Below are positions 1-11,043 of a DNA stretch of 64,000 nucleotides, in pieces. Within the stretch, counting starts at the first letter, position 1; each line of letters opens with the position of its first letter. A program made the translations under genes and the position numbers. A model generated the notes under the pieces. That model did not search any database. It saw nothing but the letters and a program-made list of their open reading frames with translations, and was not told the origin of the DNA. The stretch comes from Patellaria atrata CBS 101060 (Eukaryota; Ascomycota; Dothideomycetes; Patellariales; Patellariaceae), in assembly GCA_010093705.1 (NCBI GenBank), contig MU006110.1:1654-65653 (forward strand). Direction: 5' to 3'.

Positions 1-940
1 CGAAAAGTACTATAATATGGCTGATTCTAATCCGGTATATTATGCTGCTCAGTTTCTACAGCCCGGGCTTAAATGGTCATGGTTCAGCGATAAGATGGAT
101 GGTCATATTGAAAAGAAACACTGGCTTAGGGGGAACCCGAGAATAGCTGGAGATACGGGCATTCAGGGCAAAGTTCGACAGCTATATACTGACGAATATA
201 AGGGTCGCTACAGCCAAATCGAGGTCCCTTCCCAATCCACCCACCCCCGTAGGCACGGCGACGACTTTGGTGGCCTACAAGCCCATCAGGCTGTTCGCAA
301 TCGATCATCACAAGCCATCGACTTCTTCGACGAATACTCAGCCCACGATACACGCGAAATCGAAGCTCTGATATACTGGAACGAACGCTACAACAGCCAA
401 CCGGATCTAGCCCGGATGGGGTTAGATATGGCTGCCCTTCCGTGTATGTCAGACGAGTGCGAGCGAGTATTTAGTTCAGCAAAACACCTCATCTCCGATG
501 CCCGAAATCGCCTTCAAGCAGATATAATTGAAGCATCTGAGTGCCTACGGAGCTGGTTTGGGCCACCCATAAGCGACGAGGCTAATCAGAGCAAAAAGAA
601 CGGTAGCAATACAATAGATAACACGGAAGATATGGTTAAAGAGGCATCTATTGACGAACAAGGCGACGGCAGTGAAGCCGAAACGGATATCAACTACACC
701 TTAGAGGAGCCGTAGTAGTAGCAATATATTGTATTCGACCATCTATAACACCACAGTCCTTTAAAATACTACCTATACAAGCCCCATCCATGCCTTAGAC
801 TCTACCGGAACGGATTCGCCATACAAAATATCATGGATTTGATGGACTGGACTGGATCTGGATTAGACCAGAGGTCAAAACGTGGACCGGATCTGGATCA
901 GAGGTCGATCCAGTCCAAATCCAATCCACGGCCATCACTG
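1..940 (+). mobile_element. hAT-family DNA transposon, 3' part
   Basis: This is the right-hand part of a hAT transposon that begins before the window. It carries the C-terminal part of the transposase (to 715) followed by about 225 bp of non-coding end. Read on the minus strand from 940, the end begins CAGTGATGGCCGTGGATTGG, which fits the CAGTG/CAGGG start common for hAT terminal inverted repeats. Just inside it, 834-929 is built of imperfect inverted copies of a TGGATTTGGA/GATCCAGTCC sequence, typical of subterminal transposase binding sites. The 8 bp after the end (941-948) would be the target-site duplication, but the left copy is outside the window. The end call is inferred from pattern; the family call from the protein is firm. 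Confidence 0.7.
2..715 (+). CDS. hAT transposase, C-terminal part (5' end outside window)
   Basis: The frame is open from base 2 through the first ATG at 17 to the stop at 713-715, so the protein very likely continues upstream of the window. Residues near 120-180 of the visible part form the hAT C-terminal dimerisation domain: a short LARMGLDMAALPCMSDECER stretch followed by RVFSSAKHLISDARNRL and a conserved W two residues after LR. In complete hAT transposases this domain closes the RNase H-like catalytic fold and is needed for dimer formation. The last 50 residues are acidic and low in complexity. No internal stop is seen in this part, so the copy may be fairly recent, but whether it is whole cannot be judged here. 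Confidence 0.8.
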   Translation, partial: EKYYNMADSNPVYYAAQFLQPGLKWSWFSDKMDGHIEKKHWLRGNPRIAGDTGIQGKVRQLYTDEYKGRYSQIEVPSQSTHPRRHGDDFGGLQAHQAVRNRSSQAIDFFDEYSAHDTREIEALIYWNERYNSQPDLARMGLDMAALPCMSDECERVFSSAKHLISDARNRLQADIIEASECLRSWFGPPISDEANQSKKNGSNTIDNTEDMVKEASIDEQGDGSEAETDINYTLEEP

Positions 941-1481
941 CCGTCCGGCAGATTCAACTTGAGTGCTAATTCAGACTCTACTGTCTATTTAACTAAATAT
1001 GTATAGGTTCGTCTCTTTAAAGATATCAACACTGACGAATTAACGTTGAATAAAGTTGATAGGAAAAGTATCGGCTCCGAATACTCGGCCTAGGCCGGTC
1101 CCTGGCCCGAGTCTCTATTGGAATTCAGTGTCCGACCGTGCGGAATGTTGGAAGTTGAAGCTGTATATTTTAAAATTTACTATCGTATGATACGTACTTT
1201 TTGATTTAACATGTACAGTGTAGGACCTCTCTACCGAAGGTAGACGGCTATACAGAAGCCATTAGACAATAGTGAATAAATATAATGTTTCTGAAACGTT
1301 TTCAGAGCCACCTGTTGGAGCCTTAGGGACACCCGGTGACCTTGACAAACATGCGGTTTGAACGGAAGAGAGATATAGATTGTTCTGATGTGAATGATGC
1401 GGTAGTCTGCATAATTGACGGGAGGATATTGATAGTTGTGAAACGATAAGAACATTTGCATGCAATAGATATACGGTAACC
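941..1481. other. Gene-free spacer after the hAT element
   Basis: No coding signal is seen. The stretch runs from the inferred hAT end to the stop side of the C2H2 gene and probably holds that gene's 3' UTR. Short open frames on the minus strand (1231-1519) have no recognisable domain. Confidence 0.5.
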
Positions 1482-2456
1482 CTACCCGAAGGCGATAAGT
1501 CTCCGTCCTTGAATGACATCTCCTACGTGCTCCTGGACCCTCTCAAACCTCATAAAGGCACACGACTCACTCTCCAGATGGTTAAATAAGCCAGCCAACG
1601 TCACGAACTGCTTTCCACAGCGATTCATGGCGTTGGGACAACGGTATGCTTTCTCCTTGTGAAAATCCGAATCCAGATGGGAAGTCAAACCCTTCGCAGT
1701 AGTAAATCCATTGTGACAGATGTAACACTCCCAGTATGAACCGTTGTTGGCTAGGTCATTAACCGAATAGGAAACACGCTCTTCGTTCGGCCCTTCGAGG
1801 AGCTTGGTGGTGATAAGACGATTGGGGTCTCGTTCACGGATCTTGTGCAAGATGGTTTCGCGGTTCAGCATTGGAGCTCGTGAACATGAGCCAGTTTCAA
1901 GATGACGACTTAGTCCGCTCGCGGTGGTGAAGTTGACTTTACAGAACGGACAGGGGATGTTACTGCCACGGTGGACCTCGGAGTTCAAGTGCTACACACT
2001 GATTATCAGCATTTAACGTTCTAGAGAGTTGAACAATTGAGATTTTACCATCCGAAGATTGTTCTCGTTCGGGAAATTCCTCTCGCAGGCCCTACAATAG
2101 TTTCGGTAGTGACCTAGGGCGCTCATATGTTGCTCGGCAGCTTGCTGACTATGAAACATCTTCTCGCATGTCTTGCATTCGAATTTGGGAGCCCAGTGTC
2201 CACGAGAATTCATATGCTGGTTCGCAGCATGCTGTGATCGAAACTTTCTAAAACAGCTCTCGCACTCAAAGAGGGGTGCCCAGTGATCTACCGCATTCAT
2301 GTGTTGATTACATGCTGCTTGGGTTCGGAAAGTCCGAGTGCAAGTTTCACATTCAGGCCAGTGGTCTTGCGTGTCCATATGCGATTTACAGTCATCCCAA
2401 AACGTGAAGGTCGCAGTACAGGTCTCGCATTCAAACATGTTGACAATGGACAGCAA
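1482..2456 (-). CDS. C2H2 zinc-finger protein with eight fingers
   Basis: Two exons, complement(1482..1991, 2049..2456), joined by a 57-nt intron (donor GTAAAA, acceptor GTGTAG). The join restores a finger split by the intron: C-X2-C from exon 1 and the His pair from exon 2. The protein is 305 residues and almost wholly fingers. Four follow the pattern C-X2-C-X12-H-X5-H with a QHM core and a closing HW or HY. The fifth is the split one. Three more divergent ones follow, two of them ending in Cys instead of His. The X5 spacing between histidines resembles the U1/matrin-like fingers common in fungal C2H2 proteins, which may bind RNA or DNA. No other domain, signal or membrane segment is present. 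The start is either ATG 2456 or the in-frame ATG 2438. The target is unknown. Confidence 0.8.
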
Positions 2457-2705
2457 GAAAGGAAAGGGAAGATGCCAGGATCGTTGCAGTAGCTTAGTGA
2501 TAAGTCACTTTAAACCCTAACCTTAGGGCAAGTGTGATCGACGTTGTATTGTTACGAAGATTTGATTTTAGTCGTCGACTTTTGTGTATGGAAGTCGTTG
2601 GGACTTAAAGAGGACTGCCATATTTGTGAGTAAAGAGTAAGGGTAAGAGCTACTAAGGTAATTACTACTTCCTGTTACAGTCAGAGATCACCTGTAGAGC
2701 GGATG

Positions 2706-2945
2706 TTACAAGGGGAGTCTATACTTATCGAGCCGGAACAAGTCGAATTTAGAAACGCGCAACGCTTCTCACTAATGTGATCCTCCTTTCAGGGTAGGTT
2801 TCGCTAATGATAGGAAAACGTGAACGTGTTACTGACGGGAGTCTAAACATCTCAAGACGGAATCAGACAAGTCTAGAAACGCGCAAGGTTTCTCACTGGT
2901 GAGAGACCTCCTTCGAAAAGGGTAGGTTTCTGCTTCGTGATAGAA
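2706..2945. repeat. Diverged direct duplication, period about 122 bp
   Basis: The segments 2706-2813 and 2828-2945 share a run of blocks in the same order: GTTAC, GGGAGTCTA, AGAAACGCGCAA, TTCTCACT, CCTCCTT and GGGTAGGTTTC. They differ by many substitutions and small indels, so the duplication is old. Confidence 0.75.
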
Positions 2946-3262
2946 TGTGTAAAGGTTTGCACTTCAAGTTAACGATATAATTTGCTGACTCCTTAACTCT
3001 CTCCTCTGGAGGGCTTCACAATAGAGACAAGATATACTGTACGAACACAGTGTGACAAAAGGGGGCTAAGTCGAAGACCGTAACATCCGATTTTTAAGAT
3101 ATGTTGGTAAGTACGAGGAATCTAAATACATGTGCACAAGGAGCGTCCTTAAGTATCCCTTCTTCCCAGTTCCATGTTTGCTGTCAGACGTAAGGGTGCT
3201 GAAAATGATCAAGATAATCGCTCGATTGTTTAATGACTGTTCTAAAGAGCGTTTTAATACAT

Positions 3263-3344
3263 GAGAACATGCAAGTAACAGCGTTTATGCCTACTAGGTA
3301 ACAGAGAACATGCAGGCAACAACGTTGATACCTACTAGGCAGCT
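3263..3344. repeat. 41-bp tandem duplication
   Basis: Two head-to-tail copies, 3263-3303 and 3304-3344, each starting GAGAACATGCA and containing CCTACTAGG. They differ at a handful of positions. Confidence 0.8.
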
Positions 3345-3827
3345 GTGTTAAAGGAATGATGCTAACTAGCGTAAGGCAGTAGGAGATATACTTGATTATC
3401 CTTTCCACCAAGATTTTCAGTCTAACAGGGGACCCATACTTCAACAATATAACAGCTAGATAGAACCTCTCTTTTGAGAATCAAGCGACATACTCCATGC
3501 ATCTGCAGATACAGTTTATCTCACAGCTACTTATTGTTATGGCCACAAATTGTAAGGACATGCAGTTAACGAGTGAGGGGAAGAAAGAAGGACCACTCGG
3601 GGAAACTACGGGTAGCTTGAGCAACCGAAATCACGTGACTTGGACGTTTGGACGTTTCGGGCGTTTAGTCGTAGGAAACGACCAGACGACCAAAACGACC
3701 AGTATGAAATGGGCTATGAGGAAAGGAATACTAAGGACGCTCCTTCGCGCATGTATTTAGATCCTTCGTAGTTATTCTTACCATCAATCTTACCTATAGA
3801 TTCGATGTTACAGTTTTGAACTTGACT

Positions 3828-4043
3828 TCACTTGAGGAAACCCACACTTAACGCCCCGATGTAACCTTTGACAACCTCAATCGTCTCATTCGGTGAGTAC
3901 AGGAAGAGATAGCCATTTTTAAGGCAAATGGAACAGTTGCATGTTGTGACCTTTTGGTCCCCGAGCGCAGGACTCAGCTTAACCCTGAATTGGAGGGCTC
4001 CGCAGTTGCAGTTGGCATCATATATTCCAGTTGTCTGAGTCAT
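3828..4043 (-). pseudogene. Truncated GFA-domain (glutathione-dependent formaldehyde-activating-like) gene
   Basis: The 71-residue product starts at ATG 4043 (MTQTTGIYDANC) and shows the first half of a GFA/CENP-V fold: NCNCGALQFRVKL, then TTCNCSICLKNGYLFLY, the two zinc-binding cysteine groups of the family. Normal GFA proteins are about 120-150 residues and have a further Cys pair (F-C-X2-C-G) in the second half. Here the frame stops right after the GYIGALS region and I find no exon downstream that supplies the missing part. GFA members bind zinc and are linked to glutathione-adduct chemistry, though many fungal members have no proven function. It looks like a relic; a missed distant exon is the alternative. 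An in-frame ATG at 4169 would add 42 residues unlike the family. Confidence 0.6.
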
Positions 4044-5104
4044 TGGAGAGGTACTGGTTGATGGGTCTGGAATGTTGTCGATAAGTAGAAGACATACTGG
4101 GTAAGGGATATCGAAACAAAACAAAAGGTGAAAGGGGGCTTTCGCTTGCGGGATTGCTGAACTAAGCAATTGAAGACTGGACTGCAGTTCGGCATAAAGA
4201 AAGACTTTGGAAGTTTATGGCTATTCGGTTGCTTTTGTACTCAACTTTCACATTCTAGGCTTGTAGATACCAGCTTCTCTATTTGCCCGGCTATCACCGT
4301 AGTACGACGGAGCTTTCATGTCTCTTCTCAGGCTGTAAGTCGCAAGTCGAAACACTTCAGATCGCATCTAGCCACCACGCAGACTCCCATAGTAGAGGAT
4401 TTTGATCATTCGGCGGTGAGTTATATTCATCATCCATACAGATTGTTGAAAAATTTGAACCCCTGTGAGGTTGGCAAGCCACACAGCTGATATCGCGTAG
4501 CCAACGCGACCTCGTGAGAACCAATAGCCGTGTGCGGGAACACCAGTAGGAGGATTTCAGAAGGAACTAGACGATTTTCATTAAGCACGGTAGAGTACGG
4601 TCAATTCAAGACTATCAAACTTTAATACGAGAAATGCGGGAAATGCGCGAGGGGCTCAAGTGAAACTCCGTAGTACTTGTATAATCATTGCACATCCTGT
4701 TATTCCCTTATCATATCAAAAAAAGAGTCAAAATTATGCTGAGTTTTGCTTTTAAGTATTAAGATGGTGGATTTATGTTCCTAGCTTCTATACCAGTTGC
4801 AACATCAGGCATCACGAAGGGATATTAGGTGTGGCCGCATAGGCAGAAGCTAATAAGTACTTTACAAAAGTCATAACGGGTCATGAACAAAACCTGATCA
4901 GTCCGGGATCACCCATATCCACCTATACCGCCGTCTCTTGTGAGTAGACCTGAACCTTTCCCTTTTAACTCCATAAATAATAGCCCTAGTATGTAGCGGA
5001 AGAAAAAGCGGAGCATACTCTCCTCATTCCATCTTGGAATAGGAGGGGCTCCAAGATCATATTGACGGGAGATGTGCCTGATGCATCGTCCATGCTATTA
5101 CTCC
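4044..5104. other. Gene-free spacer
   Basis: Nothing convincing is seen. The plus-strand frame at 4170-4490 lacks a domain. It probably contains the upstream region of the GFA relic and the 3' UTR of the coiled-coil gene to the right. Confidence 0.5.
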
Positions 5105-6261
5105 TCATTGGTACCTTGGAGGTGTGCCCCTCAACACTCCTTGCCCCACGTTTCCCGTGGTTGCCCCATTCTGCCTCGAGCCGGCCTCAAGTTCACGTCT
5201 CATTACGTCCAAGGTAGCAGGAAAATATGGTTCAATCCCGAAGCCTCTCAAATAGGCAGCTGTCTTTTCAATCCTCTTCACTTCCCTTTGGACTGCCCAT
5301 TCCTCATTTTCTGCAAATCGTCCCCTGACGACGTCAACCATTGCACCATCTAATTTGGTGTAGAATGATCTTCTCGCTTCAAGGTCCTCTTGATCACCCG
5401 AGTCTAAGCCGCCGTGGCTATTCAAATTACCCCCGAGTTTGAGGATAAGGTCAAATGCGTAGCGAGACCCGGTTGGTAGAGCAGCCAGTCGAGCGATATC
5501 GGGGAGGAATTTCGACATCGCTGAGGCAAAGTGGGAAGCTGAGATACTATCATTGAGATCATCCTGGAGGCGATGCAGATCAAAGTTTACAATTGTGATC
5601 TTACGATCAAGCTGTGCGTTAAGGGTTTCCGCCGCATGTGTGGGAGATGGTAGACTATCCATAGTTTTGGCGATTGAAGGGGGTACATCTGTAAATGGGT
5701 GTCAATGAGATATTGTCGACTGAGCGAGGATGTAAAGGGAAGCTTACCAGGTCGCAGACCCCTCTTATCGATCCATGAGTGCACTTCGGCTCTTTGTTGT
5801 TCCAATTGTTCCACCCAGGATTGTAGATCAGCCACTTGGTTCTCCAATTGCTCGATACGATCGGTGTAAGGTCGTACGGCTTCGTTGAACGCTCTCGCCA
5901 GTAGATCCGGCATAGGTTCTGTCTTTCCTGCGTTCATCTGCGTGGGATCGCTCATAGGTAGAGCATTATGACTCATCCCATTCGCGTAAGTCGTGCCATT
6001 TGTACCACGACCTACATACGGTTCTTGAGCTGCGGCGCCACGGGGATACATCTCGGGGTTGTTGGAGTCGGAGCTTGAAAGTAGAGGCCCGGAAGGACTG
6101 TTGAGTATATTGGTATTGTGCTGTGAGACAGGTTCGTGTTGACCTTCTGAGTGAGGGCGCTCGGGTCCGCTGTCGTGTTTGGAATCCCGCTTGGAATTGG
6201 GCGAGTCGTACTCGTCGACGTAGGAGTTCGTGCGGGATCTAGAAAGACGCTTGAAGAACAT
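5105..6261 (-). CDS. Coiled-coil protein, function unknown
   Basis: Two exons, complement(5105..5688, 5748..6261), with a 59-nt intron (donor GTAAGC, acceptor TTACAG). The join is phase 1 and gives 365 residues. The N-terminal third is Ser/Asn/His-rich and probably disordered, starting with a basic MFFKRLSRSR. Residues about 125-170 form a short coiled coil (DRIEQLENQVADLQSWVEQL) ending in SWIDKRGLRP. The C-terminal half is mostly helical with mixed charge, and its tail is Gly/Arg-rich. No signal peptide or membrane segment is visible. I do not recognise the family. The clean splice join and long matched frames make it a real gene. The basic N-terminus and coiled coil fit a cytoplasmic scaffold or membrane-associated protein, but that is only inference. 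Confidence 0.75.
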
Positions 6262-7089
6262 GATAAAAAGAGAAAGGAACTGAGGCTAAAGCACTAGAGG
6301 AGCGAAATATATGAAAAGAACTGAGATATAGTTGTGGAAGAAAGTGATTGGTGAAAATAAAAGAAGGTTGGGTAATTGGGGTGGTGAGTGAGACGTGAGT
6401 ACCTCCAACCGCGGTGGCTGGTATGAAGGGTGTCTGAGGTGGCTAGGTAGTCTTCAAAGTCGCGTTGGCTTGAACAACTACATTCGAATATCAAAATCAA
6501 GTAAACTGCTCAAAGTATAAAGCGGGCTCAGTAAAAGATCAACTGGAATAAACTCATTACTGGAAGAATTGAAAAGTGGGTAGCTATTAATAAGAACAGG
6601 AGAAAAAAGTGAGGTCGTCGTACTTGAGTTGCACAATCGCGAAGTACGGCAGACGATAACTATGGCAGACGAAAACAACGGCTAACGTCCCGCGCCGCTA
6701 AACCCAATAAGCGCTTAGATCCCGGTCTCCAGCCACAACAGTGCAACCAGCCATCTCGATGCCGACATGCTGAGGAACCCCTTGAAGAGACCCCGAAATA
6801 CCCCCTAATATCAAAACGAATCGCAACAAACCATCCTCTAGATGTGAGCACAAGTAAAACGAGGCGGGTAAGGACTTAGGATAGGTGAATGTACTCGGTA
6901 TAAGTACGAAGAACAGAGTAGCCAGGACTTCCGTACGTGTTCATATAATTATCTATGCTTACCTCAAGGCTTCCCCCATGCTTTCCCCATCCTAACATGC
7001 TTATGCACATTTTGCGGTTTCATATGTCTAACGACGGTGAATCGCGGAGTATAATTTTCAGGAGAGACAAAAAAGGAAACAATATTATA
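6262..7089. other. Spacer between the coiled-coil gene and MCD4
   Basis: It holds the upstream region of the coiled-coil gene (transcribed leftward from 6261) and the 3' side of MCD4. Small open frames here have no recognisable content. Confidence 0.5.
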
Positions 7090-10000
7090 TCACTCTAACC
7101 TATCCTTGCCATGTCCATTAGCGGCTCTTGCTATAACTCCGTTTGGATCCCCCTTCGCGCTATAGTCACTTTCAAACTCGATGCCGCTAACAAACACCTC
7201 GCTGATCGTCTCCAAGGCCGCGACAAAGACACATAATCCACTCGCGATGCAGAAATGACTGATAGTCGTCCCGATATCAAGCCAAGAACCCTCATCTCTC
7301 ACCATGTAGAAGAAATTCAGCGTCATCACGTCCCCGATTGCCATGACTATCATAAACAAAGCGCTAGGTGCGACGCCGAGTCGCCGATTGAGTATACCCA
7401 AGTTTGCGCTAATAACAGCAAACGGAATTAATATTTTGAACATGAGTAGCGCTCCTTGCGAGAATGGATCAAACACCGGGATGAGACGGTAGACAGCATC
7501 AAGTGAAAAGGACGATACAGATGCGATATTACCGGTGCTGAAGAAAGCCGATTGAAGAAGAAAGAGGAAGAAAAGTGAGATTCGGGCATCAGCAAGGCTA
7601 AGTGCCCTATATTCTCCGTTTCCAGCCTTGTTTAATCGATTGCTCGCCGAGCTCAATGCCGGTTTAAGTAATTCCAACCCCTTGGGAATAGTTATCTGAT
7701 CAGCTGCGGATGACCTCGGGGAGATATAGGAGTATATCCGATGTTCTAGACGAACCCATGTTACAACAGTGGTAAAGTACGCAAAATAGAATAAGCCCTC
7801 GTAGGATATAGTGAGCAAAATAAATATAGGGGAGAATGAGAGAAATATCACTACGAGTCGATGTATGTAGTTATTATTCGGTTGGAGCCCGTGTAGAAAT
7901 GGTACCGTAAACGATGCAACTGGAAGGATGTCAGTCCGCCGTACGTGCTTAAGGCAAGCTTCCGGACTCACTGAGCACCACCCATCCCACAATCTGTGTT
8001 CCAAGAGGCAAGCCCGACTTAGCTTGAATAGACGCAACACTGGACCGTGTAACAAACATCGCGAGGCCCACAAGGCCAACCTTAACCTTGTTAGCTTATG
8101 AGCAATTACTATACCATAATTTACTAATTACCTGAACTCCAAGGATCGTACGGGAAAACCCATCAGCCTTTGGTGTCGCTGACGGTTCCTTCGTCGAGGT
8201 AGTGTGTACAAGAATACTCTTCTCGAAAAATAGATACATCGTTCCTACGGTAAACATAATTCCGCCCCCCAGCATTCTACTTTTCGTCAGGTCCAATCTG
8301 CTATCAAAATCACTTATGGTACTCACATGAGATTTATATCTTCCACCTTATTAGCCGGAAGAAGTGTGAATACGCTCATCAAAGCACAAGAGCAGGCCCA
8401 AGTGCCCACCAAGAATCGGTTCTGTTTGATAAAATCCAGCCCATAAAACGCAGGCCAAGTGATGGCGAGAAAGTAACAAACTGTGTATATTTCTCTTCGG
8501 AAATAGCTCTGCACCTAAGGAAAGTCTTAGCTTAGTTGGTTGAATAGAGTTGGAGAGGGCGCCTTACAAGAGCTTCAAGGACACCGATAAAGCCCAGTCC
8601 TCTAATTACTAAACTTGTAACGTCTTTGGTTGCCATGACATGCCCGAACAGTACTTCCTTCCCTTTGGTCAATGCAGCCCTACTCGCCACCACCTCTTCC
8701 CAAAACATTACCGGAAAAATAGCATATGCGTAATATGTCCATGAAGACTTTTGAATGTACAGAAATGCATAGAGTATAACCAGAAGAGATGAGAAGAACA
8801 ACATACTGGTTACTGACCTGGAAGGCTGTGTTTGCCCATTGAGAACATGTAGATCGATAACGGTGGTAATAGCAAACACTATCCAGCCCAGGTAACCCAC
8901 TGTAACCAAAGTTCGGAGGAAGAGCCAGTCATAGGTTTGAAGATACCGTAATCCCTGAAGCCCCAGTTGGATGAGTTCATCTGTGTCCTTGATAGCTTTA
9001 CCATATTTTCCACTATCGATGGATCTCCTGATATCTGTGATTCTACGCTCACTTGAATGACGCTCGTCGCCCAGTCCTGGGAATGGTTTGTAGCGCAGTT
9101 CAGTTGACTTCTTTTTCTCTTCCTTAACACGATACATCTCTAGTATGCTTCTCGCATTGACTAACAATGCTTCGGCTTTAGTACGAAGGTCCCCCTCAAT
9201 ATATGCGAGGGGCAATTCTCCGACAGAGTTCACAGGAAATGCAAGCCCAACCAGATAAGCCATCAAGGCGGCTACGTCAGCCTGTGCCACATCATTTCTT
9301 TGCACCTTAGAAAGTCCCCAATCCGCTGAAAAGCCGTCTTCATGTCCGGAAGCTACCTTGTTAATGATGGGTTTTGCAACACCGGAGCCCCAAGCTACCA
9401 AGGGCGTTCTGGTGTTATCTGGATGTCCATCGCCGTGACTTCCCCAATCGCTCATTCCGTGATCGGCTGTAAAGACAAAGGCAGTTTTACCGTCTCCGTA
9501 GAAATCTTCCACTAAAGTTGTAATCTCTTCAACTCCTTGGTCGACGACTTTGATGTTATGTAGATATTCTTTGGAATATGGACGGAATGAATGGCCAGTA
9601 GTATCCAGTCCGAGGAGATGGAGGAAAAAGACAATTTTGTCTTCCCGAAGTTGGCCATTTAAAGTGGCATTGGTCTTCGCATTCTCGAATAGTTCTTTGA
9701 CTTTATCAAAAACCCATATATCTAGGTGTGTGGCGTCCTGAGTGAAATCCTCCGCCTCGGCCCCATAGGTATCCGCATCAACCCTTCCTGGGACCGCACC
9801 TTGTTCGAACATGGGAAGAATATCCGGGCTGCCCCAGCTCCAGGTATGCCTGCTCCTATTGAAAACACTGTCAAAATTGACCGGATTGAGTTTCCAGCCA
9901 GTCATGACGGCAGAGACATCTTCATATAGACCTGCGATTAGTGCCACATGCCCAGGTCGTGATTCGGTAGGAACGCGGGTGTGAGAAACCCCAAAGGTAC

Positions 10001-10359
10001 CGTGTTCAAGTACCCGAGATCGAAGAAATGGGGCCAGGGGTCGGGGTATAAGAGCATCGGTAGTGTCATTGCTTGAAGGCGATGGGTCAGGAAAGGATTG
10101 GAAAGCTTTATCGGCTCTGAGGCCGTCCCCTATAAATCGCACGTCAGTACAGAGCGGCTGTTGAAGCAGAGGGTCTTAATGGTAGTATACCGACAAACAG
10201 TACCAATCTTCTAGCAGGGGCTTCCTTCTCATCAACACTGAACTCCCGCATTCCACTAACAATAGGGCTGACGAAGTAGATATCAAAAATCGAGTAACAG
10301 TACATCAAATGGAAAACTACTGCGATGGCTAAAAAGCCAAATCGCCCCAGTTGCGCCAT
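7090..10359 (-). CDS. MCD4: GPI ethanolamine phosphate transferase 1 (Mcd4/PIG-N)
   Basis: Six exons: complement(7090..7919, 7972..8086, 8132..8276, 8327..8514, 8568..10129, 10191..10359), giving 1002 residues, the usual Mcd4 length. All junctions keep frame and restore family sequence, for example RLVLFVG|DGLRADKAFQ and EDINL|IMLGGG. The enzyme adds phosphoethanolamine to the first mannose of the GPI precursor in the ER lumen. An N-terminal membrane anchor (residues about 8-30) precedes an alkaline-phosphatase-like catalytic domain with FVGDGLRAD, the SRPGHVA motif carrying the metal/phosphate site, and FTADHGMSDWGSHGDG. The C-terminal half holds many membrane segments, including the HRLVVIFLSFSPIF block. 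The sequence appears intact. It shares a 684-bp divergent promoter region with the monooxygenase to its right. Confidence 0.95.
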
Positions 10360-11043
10360 GATGCGAAACTAAGATATTGTAATGAGTGGCACGTCGAGCA
10401 CGACGTAGACTGGGAGATCAAGTTAGCAATTGTGATGGCATTATCATGCGCTGAGAGATTAGAATCGCAGAGTAAACTTTCCTCCTGTACAATAGAGTGC
10501 CATCAGTGTATCGCATTCGCCAAGCACACAACTAATACCAAGTAAGTTAGAGCTCTAGTACATTACCTAACCTACCTTACCTATAAAGGTGCTTTATTCA
10601 TACCTGACGATATAAGGTGAAGAGTTTCAACCTTCCAGGTCCTTTTTAAACCTCATTGACTCGCGGTTCTACATTGGAAAACCTACGAGCCCTCTATTTC
10701 CCCTGTACAGGTAATTTACTTACTCCTAGAATTTTCTCTGTCTCTGAATAACTTTGAACTTCTAGTTTGACTTGAGGTTACAATGGCGACCTCCACGACC
10801 CGAGGAATATGATCCAAAGACCATCTCATAGATTGCCCAACGGAGCCATAAGTCTTAATATTTGCCCAAAGCCCCCTAGAAATTTTATGATAGCGTCACC
10901 AAGTCTGTTTTCCCCTTTCCTCAAGCTTCCTAGTTGTTCATCTCCTTTCATGCAATTCTTTGCTCAAGGGGTGGTTCCAATCAATACCTTTACTTGTACT
11001 CTACCGTCAAATCTTATCAACTGCTCTCTCACTAAAATTCGAA
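10360..11043. promoter_or_regulatory. Divergent promoter region between MCD4 and the BVMO gene
   Basis: The genes on both sides are transcribed away from this spacer. It contains the repeated CCTAACCTACCTTACCT run near 10565-10583. No other gene is seen. An in-frame ATG at 10960 could extend the monooxygenase by 28 residues, but family comparison favours 11044. Confidence 0.5.

Larger units (their letters stand above)
2457..3827. other. Gene-free spacer with two small duplications
   Basis: No gene is recognised. The stretch holds a diverged direct duplication (2706-2945) and a 41-bp tandem pair (3263-3344), listed separately. The run 3674-3701 repeats CGACCA three times. The open frame at 3497-3760 shows no domain and is probably chance. 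Confidence 0.5.

Noticed and set aside
8096-8326. Separate small membrane protein
   Set aside because: It is an internal exon region of MCD4 once introns are removed.
10960-11043. Upstream ATG extension of the BVMO
   Set aside because: The added 28 residues do not resemble EthA-type starts; ATG 11044 aligns with homologues.
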